A stretch of 64,000 bases of DNA. Origin: UMGS1783 sp900555065. GTDB taxonomy: Bacteria; Bacillota; Clostridia; Oscillospirales; UMGS1783. The notes under the pieces were generated by a model. It ran no database searches. It was not told the origin of the DNA and saw nothing but the letters and a program-made list of their open reading frames with translations. The stretch covers positions 49,727-113,726 of the forward strand of contig CALKPL010000050.1 in NCBI GenBank assembly GCA_937991645.1, written 5' to 3'. Within the stretch, counting starts at the first letter, position 1. The number at the start of each line of letters is the position of its first letter. A program made the translations under genes and the position numbers. This document shows, one piece after another, positions 23,070 through 31,983 of this stretch.

Positions 23070-25232
23070 ATGGATTATCGAGAACAGCTCCTGCAGGGTT
23101 TGGAGCACGCGAACGTACAACTGGATCAGGAAAAAATCATGCGCGCCTATGCGATCGCGGCACAAGAGCACGAGGGACAGACGCGTACTTCCGGCGAGCC
23201 CTATATCTCCCATCCGGTCGCCGTGGCCTTGATTCTCATTGAAATGGACTGCGACACGGATACTGTGATCGCGGCGCTGCTGCACGACACGCTGGAGGAC
23301 ACCGACCTGTCGCCGCAGGTCATTAAGCGCGAGTTCGGCGCGGACGTGCTGTTGATTGTGGAGGGCGTTTCCAAACTGCGCCATATCAACTACACGACCA
23401 AAGAGGACGCGCAGGCCGAGAACCTGCGGAAAATGCTCCTTGCCATGGTCCGGGACATCCGCGTTATCCTCATCAAGCTCGCCGACCGCCTGCACAATAT
23501 GCGCACGCTCGACGTGCGCCCGCCTGAGAAACAGCGGGCCACTTCGTTTGAAACCATGTCGATTTTTGCGCCGCTGGCCGATATGCTCGGTATGCAGCGC
23601 ATAAAAGCCGAGCTGGAAGACCGTTCCCTGTACTATCTGGACCCGATCGGCTATGCCGAGATCGAGCAGAAAATCAGCCAGGTCCGCGACCGGGGCGAGC
23701 AGGTGCTCGCGTCGATCAAGGAGAAGCTCGCCATGCGCCTGGACGAGGAGCACTACCACTATACAATTGATTCGCGTATTAAGCAGATATACAGCATATA
23801 CAATAAAATGTACGGCCAGAACAAGACCTTTGAGGAAATCTACGACCTGTTCGCCGTGCGCATTATTGTGGACGAAGTGTCCGACTGCTACAATGTGCTC
23901 GGCATTATCCACGACATGTTTAAGCCCATTCCCGGCCGGTTTAAGGACTATATTTCCACGCCCAAGCCCAATATGTACCAATCCCTGCACACCGTGGTGC
24001 TGGGCAGGGAAGCGATCCCGTTCGAGGTGCAGATCCGCACGTGGGAGATGCACCGCGTCGCCGAGTACGGCATTGCGGCGCACTGGAAGTACAAGGGCGG
24101 CATTACCGGCGCGGATTCGATCGACAGCAAGCTGGAATGGGTGCGTTCTCTTATTGAGGACCAGAGCGAACGGATCGACAACGAGGACTTTATGCAGGAG
24201 CTGAAGGTCAATCTCTTTGCCGATCAGGTTTTCGTGTTCACGCCGAAGGGCGACGTAATCAATCTCCCGGCAGGTTCCAATCCTATCGACTTTGCATACA
24301 GCATCCACACCGCCGTCGGGAACCGGATGATCGGCGCGAAGGTCAACGGTAAAATTGTGGAGCTGTCGTACACCCTGCACAACGGCGACATTGTCGAGAT
24401 TCTCACTTCGGCAGCCGAACGCGGTCCTTCGCGGGACTGGATCGGCATGGTGCGCACCAACGGCGCGCGCTCGAAGATACGCCAGTACTTTAAGCGCGAA
24501 AAACGTGAGGAGAACATCGAGCGGGGCAGGGAGGGATTCGAGCATGAGCTGCGCCGAAACCGGATCCCGCTCAGCGGCGAAATCTACGACCAGCTTGTCG
24601 AATCGGTGCTGACGCGATTCCAGCTCAAGGACCTTGACGAACTGTACGCCACCATCGGCTACGGCGGACTGGCGCTGAGCAAAATTATGCCCAAGCTGCG
24701 CGAGGAATACCGAGCGCTGCGCGCACCGGCAAAGGAGCCCGAGCTGCTGGACGGAGAAGTGCCGGCCAACCGCGCTTCCGGCGGCGTGATCGTAGAGGGG
24801 ATCGACAACTGCCTTGTCAAGCTCTCACAGTGCTGCAATCCGCTGCCAGGCGACGATATCATCGGCTTTATCACGCGCGGATACGGCGTTTCTGTGCACA
24901 AGGCCGACTGCCCGAACATTCGCAGCCTCATGGAGACGGAAGAGGGAATGTCGCGCATTATCAACGTGTCGTGGGACTATTACGACACAAAGTGGTTCGC
25001 CGCGACCCTGACCCTCACCTGTTATAACCGAATCGGCCTTGCGGCCGATATCACAACGGCGCTGGCCAACCTGCATGTCATGATACACCGGCTCTCCGCG
25101 CGGGAGACGAAAGACCGCTATGTCAAGATCTCCGTGACGATCGACGTCAAGAGCCTGGAGCACCTGGACAGCGTAATCGCGCGCCTGAAAAAGATAAACA
25201 GCGTAATAGAAATTGTAAGGGGAACGAACTGA
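23070..25232 (+). CDS. relA: Bifunctional (p)ppGpp synthase/hydrolase
   Basis: Makes and degrades the stringent-response alarmone. Order: HD hydrolase domain (about 25-180; SHPVAVALIL, LLHDTLEDT), synthetase domain (about 220-370; RIKQIYSIYNKM and KDYISTPKPNMYQSLHT), TGS domain (about 385-445; VFTPKGDVINLPAGSNPIDFAY), a Cys/His region (CCNPLPGDDIIGFI) and a C-terminal ACT domain. Both HD catalytic residues and the synthetase Gly-loop are present, so it should be bifunctional. 720 residues is normal. The stop codon overlaps the next ATG by one base. Confidence 0.96.
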   Translation: MDYREQLLQGLEHANVQLDQEKIMRAYAIAAQEHEGQTRTSGEPYISHPVAVALILIEMDCDTDTVIAALLHDTLEDTDLSPQVIKREFGADVLLIVEGVSKLRHINYTTKEDAQAENLRKMLLAMVRDIRVILIKLADRLHNMRTLDVRPPEKQRATSFETMSIFAPLADMLGMQRIKAELEDRSLYYLDPIGYAEIEQKISQVRDRGEQVLASIKEKLAMRLDEEHYHYTIDSRIKQIYSIYNKMYGQNKTFEEIYDLFAVRIIVDEVSDCYNVLGIIHDMFKPIPGRFKDYISTPKPNMYQSLHTVVLGREAIPFEVQIRTWEMHRVAEYGIAAHWKYKGGITGADSIDSKLEWVRSLIEDQSERIDNEDFMQELKVNLFADQVFVFTPKGDVINLPAGSNPIDFAYSIHTAVGNRMIGAKVNGKIVELSYTLHNGDIVEILTSAAERGPSRDWIGMVRTNGARSKIRQYFKREKREENIERGREGFEHELRRNRIPLSGEIYDQLVESVLTRFQLKDLDELYATIGYGGLALSKIMPKLREEYRALRAPAKEPELLDGEVPANRASGGVIVEGIDNCLVKLSQCCNPLPGDDIIGFITRGYGVSVHKADCPNIRSLMETEEGMSRIINVSWDYYDTKWFAATLTLTCYNRIGLAADITTALANLHVMIHRLSARETKDRYVKISVTIDVKSLEHLDSVIARLKKINSVIEIVRGTN

Positions 25233-25879
25233 TGATCCTGTCAAGACTGAAAGTAGGACCAATACAGACAAACTGCTATGTCGTTAAATCCGATACCTCC
25301 GACGCCGGCTTTATCGTCGATCCCGGCGCTTCCGCCGATAAAATCCTGGAGGAGGCGGACAAGCTGGGCGTCCGCGTTAAATACGTGGTGCTCACGCACG
25401 GTCATTTCGACCACACCTTCGCTGCAAAAGAAGTTGTGGAACATACGGGCGCGGCGCTTGTCCTGCATGCGGACGACCGGAAACTCATGGAAGACGGCGG
25501 CGGGATCGGACGGCATGTTTATCCTTCCCGAATCCGGGATATTATGGCAAAAGTATATATCCCGCCCGACATCGTCGTGCATGAAGGCGACGAGCTGGAA
25601 GTGGGGGGGATGACCCTTCGGTTCCTGCATACGCCGGGCCATACGGCCGGCAGTATGATCGTGCTGTGTGAAGACGTGGCATTCACGGGCGATACCGTGC
25701 TCGAACACGTTGTCGGCAGGACGGATTTTCACGAGAGCAACCCGTTTGCCATGGAAGAGAGCCTGCGCAAAGTCGTGCGCCTGCAGGGGGACTACCGTCT
25801 TTGCCCCGGCCACGGCGACTTTTCCACACTGGACTATGAGAAACGGAACAATCCTTACCTGAAGGATATACGGGCATGA
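25232..25879 (+). CDS. MBL-fold metallo-hydrolase
   Basis: Glyoxalase II-like metal-dependent hydrolase of 215 residues. The zinc motif HGHFDH lies near residue 55, with further ligands in HTPGHTAGSM, FTGDTVL and PGHGDF. Members in this relA-linked position are usually annotated only as hydroxyacylglutathione hydrolase-like; the actual substrate is unknown. Start overlaps the relA stop; its own stop overlaps the hemZ start by four bases, so all three genes are translated as one unit. Confidence 0.92.
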   Translation: MILSRLKVGPIQTNCYVVKSDTSDAGFIVDPGASADKILEEADKLGVRVKYVVLTHGHFDHTFAAKEVVEHTGAALVLHADDRKLMEDGGGIGRHVYPSRIRDIMAKVYIPPDIVVHEGDELEVGGMTLRFLHTPGHTAGSMIVLCEDVAFTGDTVLEHVVGRTDFHESNPFAMEESLRKVVRLQGDYRLCPGHGDFSTLDYEKRNNPYLKDIRA

Positions 25880-27330
25880 TTCTGCACCTGTATGGACACG
25901 ACCGGCTGTACGACCTGCAGAGCATGGCGACTGCGTTTTTCCCGGACCGCGGCTTTGGCCCGGACGGCATGGAGACGGCCAGCCGCGCTTATGAGGAAAA
26001 CGGACAGCTTGTGTGCGAAACTGTGATCGAATGCGAAGGCCGCACTGCGCAGGCGCGGGCACAGGCGCCGGCCCATGCGCCCGATGCGGCCAGGACCGCT
26101 GTGAAGCGGTCTTTTTATCTTGCCGCTGCGCAGTTTACCGGGCGTACGCCCGCCTGGGGCATGTTCACCGGCATTCGTCCGGTCAAGGAAATGGCGCGCT
26201 ATGTCCGGAACTGGGGCGATAAGGCGGCACAGCGGTTCTCCGATGTTTACTGCGCCGCGCCGGAGAAGGCGGCGCTTTGCGCTGATACGCTTGCGTTGCG
26301 CCGGGAAATCGGCTTTGCGCCCCGCCCGCATGAAATATCCGCCTATATTTCCATCCCATTCTGTCCCAGCCGCTGCAGCTACTGCTCTTTCATCTCGCAG
26401 GCGGGGGAGAAGATGCTGGCGCTGATTCCGGCCTATCTGGACCGCCTGTGCGGCGAGATCCGGCTGTACGGCGAAGCGCTGCGCGGCAGCGGCCTTGCAC
26501 TGCGCAGCGTCTATGTGGGCGGCGGTACGCCGGCCGTGCTCTCCGCCGCCGAAATCCGGACGCTGCTGAAAACCGTCCGACGCGCCCTGCCCTTGGACGG
26601 CCTGCAGGAGTTTACCTTCGAGGCCGGAAGGCCAGATGCGGTCGATGCGGAAAAGCTGCGCGTGCTGCGCGAATATGGCGTGGACCGCATCAGCATCAAT
26701 CCGCAGACGCTGCACGACGCAACGCTGGCGCGCATTGGCCGGCGGCATACGTCCGCGCAGTTCTATACGGCGTATGAACAGGCTGTGCGCATGGGGTTTC
26801 GGAGTATAAACACGGACCTGATTCTCGGCCTTCCCGGCGAGACGGATGAGGATATGCTTCGTTCGGTGGAAGGGATTCTCGCGCTTGGACCGCAGAACGT
26901 CACCCTGCATGCGCTGTGCCTGAAAAAATCTGCGCAGCTCAAAACGGACGGCCGGACGCAGTCCGTCCGCGATATGGGAGCGGTTGCCGCCGCCGGACTG
27001 GCGCAGACGGCGCTGTACGAGCGGAGCTACCGGCCCTACTATATTTACCGGCAGAAAAATGCGGTCGGCGGTCTGGAAAACACGGGCTATACGTCGCCGG
27101 GCCGCGCCTGCTACTACAACATGGTGATGATGGACGATTTGCAGACCGTGCTGGGGTTCGGGGCGGGCGCTATCTCGAAATATATCCGCGCCGGCGCGGA
27201 TCCTGTGCGCGCGGCAAACCATAAATTCCCCTATGAATACATATCCGATACTGAAAAAATAGAAAACAATTTGCGAATTTTAAAAGACCTGACAAAAGTT
27301 GATTGCGTTTTACCGGCTGCGGATATATAA
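25876..27330 (+). CDS. hemZ: Coproporphyrinogen dehydrogenase HemZ (radical SAM)
   Basis: Oxygen-independent radical SAM enzyme of the HemN/HemZ family. The cluster motif is in IPFCPSRCSYCSF (Cys-x3-Cys-x2-Cys, about residue 160), followed by VGGGTPA and ISINPQTLHDATL. The N-terminal 150 residues before the radical SAM core are typical of HemZ (FTGIRPVKEMARY). No other haem gene is nearby, so a role in another radical reaction cannot be excluded. It overlaps the MBL gene by four bases. Confidence 0.9.
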   Translation: MILHLYGHDRLYDLQSMATAFFPDRGFGPDGMETASRAYEENGQLVCETVIECEGRTAQARAQAPAHAPDAARTAVKRSFYLAAAQFTGRTPAWGMFTGIRPVKEMARYVRNWGDKAAQRFSDVYCAAPEKAALCADTLALRREIGFAPRPHEISAYISIPFCPSRCSYCSFISQAGEKMLALIPAYLDRLCGEIRLYGEALRGSGLALRSVYVGGGTPAVLSAAEIRTLLKTVRRALPLDGLQEFTFEAGRPDAVDAEKLRVLREYGVDRISINPQTLHDATLARIGRRHTSAQFYTAYEQAVRMGFRSINTDLILGLPGETDEDMLRSVEGILALGPQNVTLHALCLKKSAQLKTDGRTQSVRDMGAVAAAGLAQTALYERSYRPYYIYRQKNAVGGLENTGYTSPGRACYYNMVMMDDLQTVLGFGAGAISKYIRAGADPVRAANHKFPYEYISDTEKIENNLRILKDLTKVDCVLPAADI

Positions 27331-27365
27331 TAACGTATAGGTTTTCTTAGAAGGAGGGATTCCGG

Positions 27366-27722
27366 ATGAATTTTGAGGATTTTCAGAAGAAAGTAATCGA
27401 CGTCACCAATACGGTTGGGAAAAAGACAAACGATTTGATAGAAGAAGGGAAACTGCTTTATAAGATACGGGAGGCCGAACGGGAGATCGACCGGCTGTAT
27501 CAGGACTTGGGCCGCGCCGTCTATGAGGCGGACGAGGATATGGAAGTCAGTTTCGAAGAATACACTTCGGATAAAACGGAGCAGATTGACAGGCAGAAAG
27601 AAAAGCTTGCCGAGCTGCGCGGAAAGCTGGCAGATATTAAAGGTTCGCGCGTCTGCCGCGCCTGCGGCACGATCAATCCCAACGGCAGCTGCTATTGCAG
27701 CAAGTGCGGCACACAGCTCTGA
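27366..27722 (+). CDS. Zinc-ribbon coiled-coil protein
   Basis: Function unknown. 118 residues: a charged, helical and probably coiled-coil N-terminal 90 residues (KIREAEREIDRLYQDLGRAV) and a C-terminal zinc ribbon with Cys97, Cys100, Cys111 and Cys114 (RVCRACGTINPNGSCYCSKC). No membrane segment, so cytoplasmic. AAGGAGGG precedes the ATG; the gap to hemZ is 35 bases, so it may be the last gene of that operon. A long imperfect hairpin after the stop (27728-27794) may end the transcript. Confidence 0.85.
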   Translation: MNFEDFQKKVIDVTNTVGKKTNDLIEEGKLLYKIREAEREIDRLYQDLGRAVYEADEDMEVSFEEYTSDKTEQIDRQKEKLAELRGKLADIKGSRVCRACGTINPNGSCYCSKCGTQL

Positions 27723-27928
27723 ACATAAGAAAGGCGGAGGGCCGCTGTTCGCGATACGGGTTCGCTGTTCGCTCGCCCCGGTCCTCTGCCTTTCCATCCC
27801 CGCCGCCGCATTGGAGCCGGGCCGGTCCTCTTCCACGTCAATCCTGTCCTGCCGACACGGGATTCTTGAGCGCGTTTCGTCCCTGTTTCTAAATTGTTTT
27901 TCCAAGCATTATTTTTTGAAAAACCCTC

Positions 27929-27957
27929 TTGACAAAGCATTGCCAATACGGTATAAT
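27929..27957 (+). promoter_or_regulatory. sigma-A promoter of the tRNA cluster
   Basis: TTGACA (27929-27934) and TATAAT (27952-27957), 17-base spacer, 35 bases before the first tRNA. Confidence 0.9.
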
Positions 27958-27991
27958 GAAACACGCTGTTAACGAAAAACAATCGGGAAAC

Positions 27992-28067
27992 GGGAGCTTA
28001 GCTCAGCTGGGAGAGCATCTGCCTTACAAGCAGGGGGTCACAGGTTCGAGCCCTGTAGTTCCCACCA
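27992..28067 (+). tRNA. tRNA-Val (anticodon TAC)
   Basis: Acceptor stem GGGAGCT/AGTTCCC, anticodon loop CTTACAA, T-loop GGTTCGAGCC and encoded ACCA end. Confidence 0.97.
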
Positions 28068-28070
28068 TAT

Positions 28071-28147
28071 GGCTCCGTAGTTCAGTTGGTTAGAACGCTG
28101 CCCTGTCACGGCAGAGGTCGAGGGTTCGAGTCCCTTCGGAGTCGCCA
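28071..28147 (+). tRNA. tRNA-Asp (anticodon GTC)
   Basis: Acceptor stem GGCTCCG/CGGAGTC, anticodon loop CTGTCAC, GGGTTCGAGTCCC T-arm and encoded GCCA end; three bases after tRNA-Val. Confidence 0.97.
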
Positions 28148-28205
28148 TTTCCCTTTTGCGGGGAACGATTTGCCGTTTCAAGGTTGTTGATCGGCAATAG
28201 CCCTT

Positions 28206-28281
28206 GCCTCTGTAGCTCAGTCGGTAGAGCAGGGGACTGAAAATCCCCGTGTCGGTGGTTCGATTCCGCCCGGGGGCACCA
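28206..28281 (+). tRNA. tRNA-Phe (anticodon GAA)
   Basis: Acceptor stem GCCTCTG/CGGGGGC, anticodon loop CTGAAAA, encoded ACCA end. A 58-base spacer separates it from tRNA-Asp. Confidence 0.96.
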
Positions 28282-28286
28282 ATTAT

Positions 28287-28362
28287 GCGGATTTAGCTCA
28301 TCTGGTAGAGCGCCACCTTGCCAAGGTGGAGGTAGCGAGTTCGAGCCTCGTAATCCGCTCCA
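28287..28362 (+). tRNA. tRNA-Gly (anticodon GCC)
   Basis: Acceptor stem GCGGATT/AATCCGC, anticodon loop TTGCCAA, encoded TCCA end. Confidence 0.97.
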
Positions 28363-28420
28363 GGATGTAAAACGGCGCTCACGGAATTTTAACTGTGAGC
28401 GCAGTTTTATCCAATGCGTT

Positions 28421-28495
<75 letters not shown>

Positions 28496-28496
28496 T

Positions 28497-28531
28497 GTCG
28501 GAGCAAAGCGGTCTTTGCTCCGACTTTTTTT
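28497..28531 (+). terminator. Terminator of the tRNA cluster
   Basis: Twelve-base arms GTCGGAGCAAAG/CTTTGCTCCGAC, 4-base loop, then eight T. Confidence 0.93.
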
Positions 28532-29032
28532 CTGTGCAGTACAGTTGCCTCGCGGCGCGCCTATGCTCTTTCGTCTCCCTAAAAGCACGCTTGCGGGGCG
28601 TCTGGCGCGTCCGCCCGTTTCCCCTTCTGTTTTATGAGCGAGTACAGCGGCAAAGTGCGGATCGAACCGGATTTTCCATATAAAACGCCGCGCCGGCTTC
28701 GCGCCTACCGCCAGGCTCGCTTTGACGGGCTGCAAATGGCAAGGGTTGCTTTGCCGGGAGAGTTGATCGGCAGCATAAGCAGTGCCGTACCGCCGAGCAT
28801 AAAAAACCGTATTCATCCGGCTTATTCTGCCTTTCTACGTATAAAACGTCATAAAATCATTATGGCAGCCTGCTGTGGCGGGAACATATTCGCAGAGGGA
28901 TAATAAACTGCAGCGCATAACAGTCGTTGCATAACAGTATTATTTTTATTGTATTGAATATGCAGCCTGCGCGCCAATTTTTTCATACGTTGCGCGGGGC
29001 GCGGCGCATGTTCGGAAAGGAGCGTCTCTACT
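28532..29032. other. Gene-free region after the tRNA cluster
   Basis: About 500 bases with no recognisable gene. An 89-codon plus-strand frame (28634-28903) lacks a ribosome-binding site and any familiar feature. No clear promoter for the acetyltransferase was found. Confidence 0.4.
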
Positions 29033-29548
29033 ATGATTCTGGAAACCCAACGGCTATGTTTTCGCCGCCTTACACAAGACGACTTTGGAAATCTCTGTAC
29101 AATCCTGCAGGATCCTAAGGCCATGTACGCCTATGAACATGCGTTTTCGGATGAAGAGGTGCAGCAGTGGTTGGATCGGCAGCTGGAACGCTACCGCGAA
29201 TACGGGTTTGGCCTCTGGGCTGTTCTGCTGAAGCAGACGGGTGAATTTATAGGCCAGGCGGGCCTGACCATGCAGGACTGCGACGGCGAGCAGTTGCTGG
29301 AAATCGGCTACCTGTTCCGGCGCGTATATTGGCACAATGGGTACGCGACTGAAGCGGCGCGCGCACTGAAACAGTATGCGTTTGATACGCTGGGCGCGCA
29401 ACGTGTATACTCGATTATCCGGGATACGAACATCGCCTCACAGAAAGTGGCGATGCGTAACGATATGCTGCCCGTCAAGCAGTTTGTCAAACACTATTAC
29501 GGCATGGACATGCCCCATATCGTCTTCTGTGCGCAGCGCGGCGAATGA
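29033..29548 (+). CDS. GNAT family N-acetyltransferase
   Basis: Acetyl-CoA-dependent transferase of the RimJ/RimL-like group, 171 residues. It begins LETQRLCFRRLTQDDF, the usual RimJ/L opening; the acetyl-CoA region is YLFRRVYWHNGYATEAARAL, with the R/Q-x-x-G-x-G/A loop altered to Trp-His-Asn-Gly-Tyr-Ala, still common in this group. Substrate unknown. AAAGGAG precedes the ATG. It is a single gene between the tRNA cluster and a convergent flippase gene. Confidence 0.9.
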   Translation: MILETQRLCFRRLTQDDFGNLCTILQDPKAMYAYEHAFSDEEVQQWLDRQLERYREYGFGLWAVLLKQTGEFIGQAGLTMQDCDGEQLLEIGYLFRRVYWHNGYATEAARALKQYAFDTLGAQRVYSIIRDTNIASQKVAMRNDMLPVKQFVKHYYGMDMPHIVFCAQRGE

Positions 29549-29570
29549 ACCATACGGGGTATTTAGCAAA

Positions 29571-29615
29571 GAACGCAGAGAGGCCCGGCCATTGCCGGCT
29601 CCCTGCGTTCTTTTT
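29571..29615. terminator. Terminator between acetyltransferase and flippase genes
   Basis: Outer arms GAACGCAG/CTGCGTTC and an inner CCGGC/GCCGG stem, followed by five T on the plus strand. Confidence 0.82.
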
Positions 29616-29634
29616 ATGGCCAAGCGCGTGTTAT

Positions 29635-31158
29635 TTATCCTGACTTGAAAATGGAACGGAACCACTTTGTATCCTCTTTGTCAATACAGCTCGTCATGCG
29701 CAGCTGTACATAATACAGAAGCATGGCCGCAATGGTAAAGACAAGGATCATGACCGCTCCGCCGCCTGTGTAGTCGAACAGAATGCTAAGCGGCAACGTC
29801 GCCGCGCAGATACAGAGGATGGGCAGCGCTACGTCGCGCATGATGTGCAGGCGTATATCGGCGATCCGGATCAGGGCGCGCAGGCTCAGGTAAAAGTTTA
29901 CGATTTCGCCGACAAATATGGTGACCAGATACCCGGCCAGCGCGTATTTGGGTACGAGAATCCACACGAGCAGCGCGGACAGCGCCGCGTCCAGGATACT
30001 GATACGCATAACGCGCACCTGCTGGTCCAGGCCTTTGAGGATGCCGTCTACGGTGGTGTCGATGTACATCACCGGGATCAGCGGCGCGAACAGGCGCAGG
30101 TAGACGGCGGTGTCCGTGTTTCCGTACACGGCCTGCGCAAGCGGTTCGCTGAAAAAACAGAACAGGCCGGCGACGCCGAAGGAAAAAATCAGCGCCAGCC
30201 GCAGGGTTTTTACCGCCATGTACCGGATATGTTTTTGATTGCCCAGCGTGTGGCTGCGCGCAATCTCAGGGATGAGCAGGGTGGACAACGAGTAGAGGGT
30301 ACAGGAAGGATAGAGCAGAAGCGGGAACGCCATCTGTGAAACAAGCCCGTAAGAGGCCAGGGCAGTGTCGGTAGACGAACCGGATTTCTTCAGCCCGTTC
30401 GGGATCAGGATATGTTCAATGGTGATCAGGATGGATTTAATCCATGCGCCGAACGCCTCCGGAACGGCAATACGGACGACTTTGCCGAATATACGCTCCG
30501 TTACAGGCTTTTCGCTGCTTTTTCGCCGCATTTCGCTGCTGCACAGCGCCCAGGCAAGCAGGCAGGAACAGATTTCAGAGATGGTGGAACCGATGGCGAT
30601 CGCCGCGCAGGCATATGCAATCCCGCGGTCGATATACAGCGTCAGAAGCACGATACAGATTACAATCCGAACGACCAGCTCCACCATCTGGATACTTGCC
30701 ATTTTGACAGAGCTTCCCTTTGTCAGGAAATACCCGGACAGAGAGGCGGAAACGGCGATGAACGGCAGGCTGAGCGCGAGCACGCGCAGTGCGTTTACTG
30801 TCCGTACGTCGTCGATCCAGACGCGGCCGACAAAGGGCGCGGTCATGAACATGAGCGCGCATATTGAAATGCTGACAAGCAGGGCAAACGCCATGCACCT
30901 GCGCATCACAGCGCGGTTGCCCCTGCCGCCGCGCGCATCTTCGCTTACAATCAGGCGGGTTGTGGCAGTGCGTATGCCGGAGGATGCAAAAGTAATGCCT
31001 AAGCTGTAGACGGTCATAATCAGGCCGAACAGGCCCATGCCCGCCGCGCCGACTTTGCCTGTAATATAGGCGTTAAATGCCAGGCCGATCGTACGGACAA
31101 CCAGCGCCGACACAGTCAGGACTATTGTATTGAGAATCAGTTTTTTCACACGTTTCAT
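29635..31158 (-). CDS. SpoVB-like oligosaccharide flippase family protein
   Basis: Multi-spanning membrane protein of the MOP/MurJ/SpoVB superfamily, 507 residues with about 14 hydrophobic segments, likely exporting a lipid-linked saccharide. The start KRVKKLILNTIVLTVSALVVR and the core LFGLIMTVYSLGITFASSGI resemble SpoVB (spore cortex) more than vegetative MurJ; this is a family-level judgement. The inner ATG with GGAG was chosen; an earlier ATG lacks a site. It is a single-gene minus-strand unit. Confidence 0.87.
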   Translation of the reverse strand: MKRVKKLILNTIVLTVSALVVRTIGLAFNAYITGKVGAAGMGLFGLIMTVYSLGITFASSGIRTATTRLIVSEDARGGRGNRAVMRRCMAFALLVSISICALMFMTAPFVGRVWIDDVRTVNALRVLALSLPFIAVSASLSGYFLTKGSSVKMASIQMVELVVRIVICIVLLTLYIDRGIAYACAAIAIGSTISEICSCLLAWALCSSEMRRKSSEKPVTERIFGKVVRIAVPEAFGAWIKSILITIEHILIPNGLKKSGSSTDTALASYGLVSQMAFPLLLYPSCTLYSLSTLLIPEIARSHTLGNQKHIRYMAVKTLRLALIFSFGVAGLFCFFSEPLAQAVYGNTDTAVYLRLFAPLIPVMYIDTTVDGILKGLDQQVRVMRISILDAALSALLVWILVPKYALAGYLVTIFVGEIVNFYLSLRALIRIADIRLHIMRDVALPILCICAATLPLSILFDYTGGGAVMILVFTIAAMLLYYVQLRMTSCIDKEDTKWFRSIFKSG

Positions 31159-31390
31159 GGACGCTCCGTTGCGCGGCGTATAAATTCGAGGGGCTCGAGA
31201 CGCCGCGCATCCCCCTTTCATGATTATATGAACGGGGCCTTGGGGGTTAGTATTAAAATAGGGGAAAAATCCTAAAATTCAGCGGGCGTCCCGGCGTGTG
31301 CTGAAAAACGGTCCAAAAGGGAACGTTTTTTATTTTGGAATATACTGAGCATAGGGGGGCAAAGAAACAAACGAAGGAGGATACAATACT

Positions 31391-31918
31391 ATGAGCTGCA
31401 ATTGTTCCGATAACAATTCGGTAAACCCTGACTGCGGCTGTGCCGAAAGCCTGTATGAGAACGAATACAGAGAGGCCTACGCAAACTGCCCTTGTGAACA
31501 GACGGAAAATACGCGTACGCAATGCGTGACGGCCGAAGCCGATCTGGAAAACCTCGGCGCTGTCACCGACGTTTCGCTTGTACGCAAGGGCCTGAAGATA
31601 TTTGCCGTTGCAAACAGAAACGCGGCTTCCGTGGAATATGAAGCGCGCATTACCTATCTTACAAACTGCGGCGAGCGTAAGCTCGCGACGCTCCCGATCT
31701 CGGCGCTGTTTTTCCTGCCGTGCAATTATGACTGCGACAGCTTCCGCTTCCGCGCGGACAACGCGCGCGTAAACGTGGAGTCGCTGCCGGAGGTGACAAC
31801 CGTCGCGGTTTCCGGATGTGCCTGCAGCAACGGCTGCAATAACGGCTGCTGCGTCGTCTCGACCCGCCGGGTCACGGTACATGCGGAGTTTACGCTGCTG
31901 TTCTGTACCCTCGCCTAA
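31391..31918 (+). CDS. Cysteine-rich protein of unknown function
   Basis: Not recognised. 175 residues with 16 cysteines, clustered at the N-terminus (CNCSDN, DCGCAES, NCPCEQ) and in a C-terminal GCACSNGCNNGCC stretch. The middle (about 50-115) is a plain soluble segment with beta-rich character. No signal peptide or membrane segment, so if it is external it must be assembled from the mother cell, as spore-coat proteins are; this is inference from Cys content only. AAGGAGG precedes the ATG. It is transcribed alone and ends at a bidirectional terminator shared with serA. Confidence 0.8.
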   Translation: MSCNCSDNNSVNPDCGCAESLYENEYREAYANCPCEQTENTRTQCVTAEADLENLGAVTDVSLVRKGLKIFAVANRNAASVEYEARITYLTNCGERKLATLPISALFFLPCNYDCDSFRFRADNARVNVESLPEVTTVAVSGCACSNGCNNGCCVVSTRRVTVHAEFTLLFCTLA

Positions 31919-31935
31919 GCAAACAGACGCACAGA

Positions 31936-31964
31936 AAAGCCGCCGCGCACTGCGCGGCGGCTTT
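31936..31964. terminator. Bidirectional terminator between the Cys-rich gene and serA
   Basis: Thirteen-base arms AAAGCCGCCGCGC and complement with a 3-base loop. Confidence 0.85.
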
Positions 31965-31983
31965 GGCCGTTTTGTCGGTTTGG

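Noticed and set aside
28634..28903. 89-codon frame after the tRNA cluster
   Set aside because: No ribosome-binding site, no recognisable composition or family feature.
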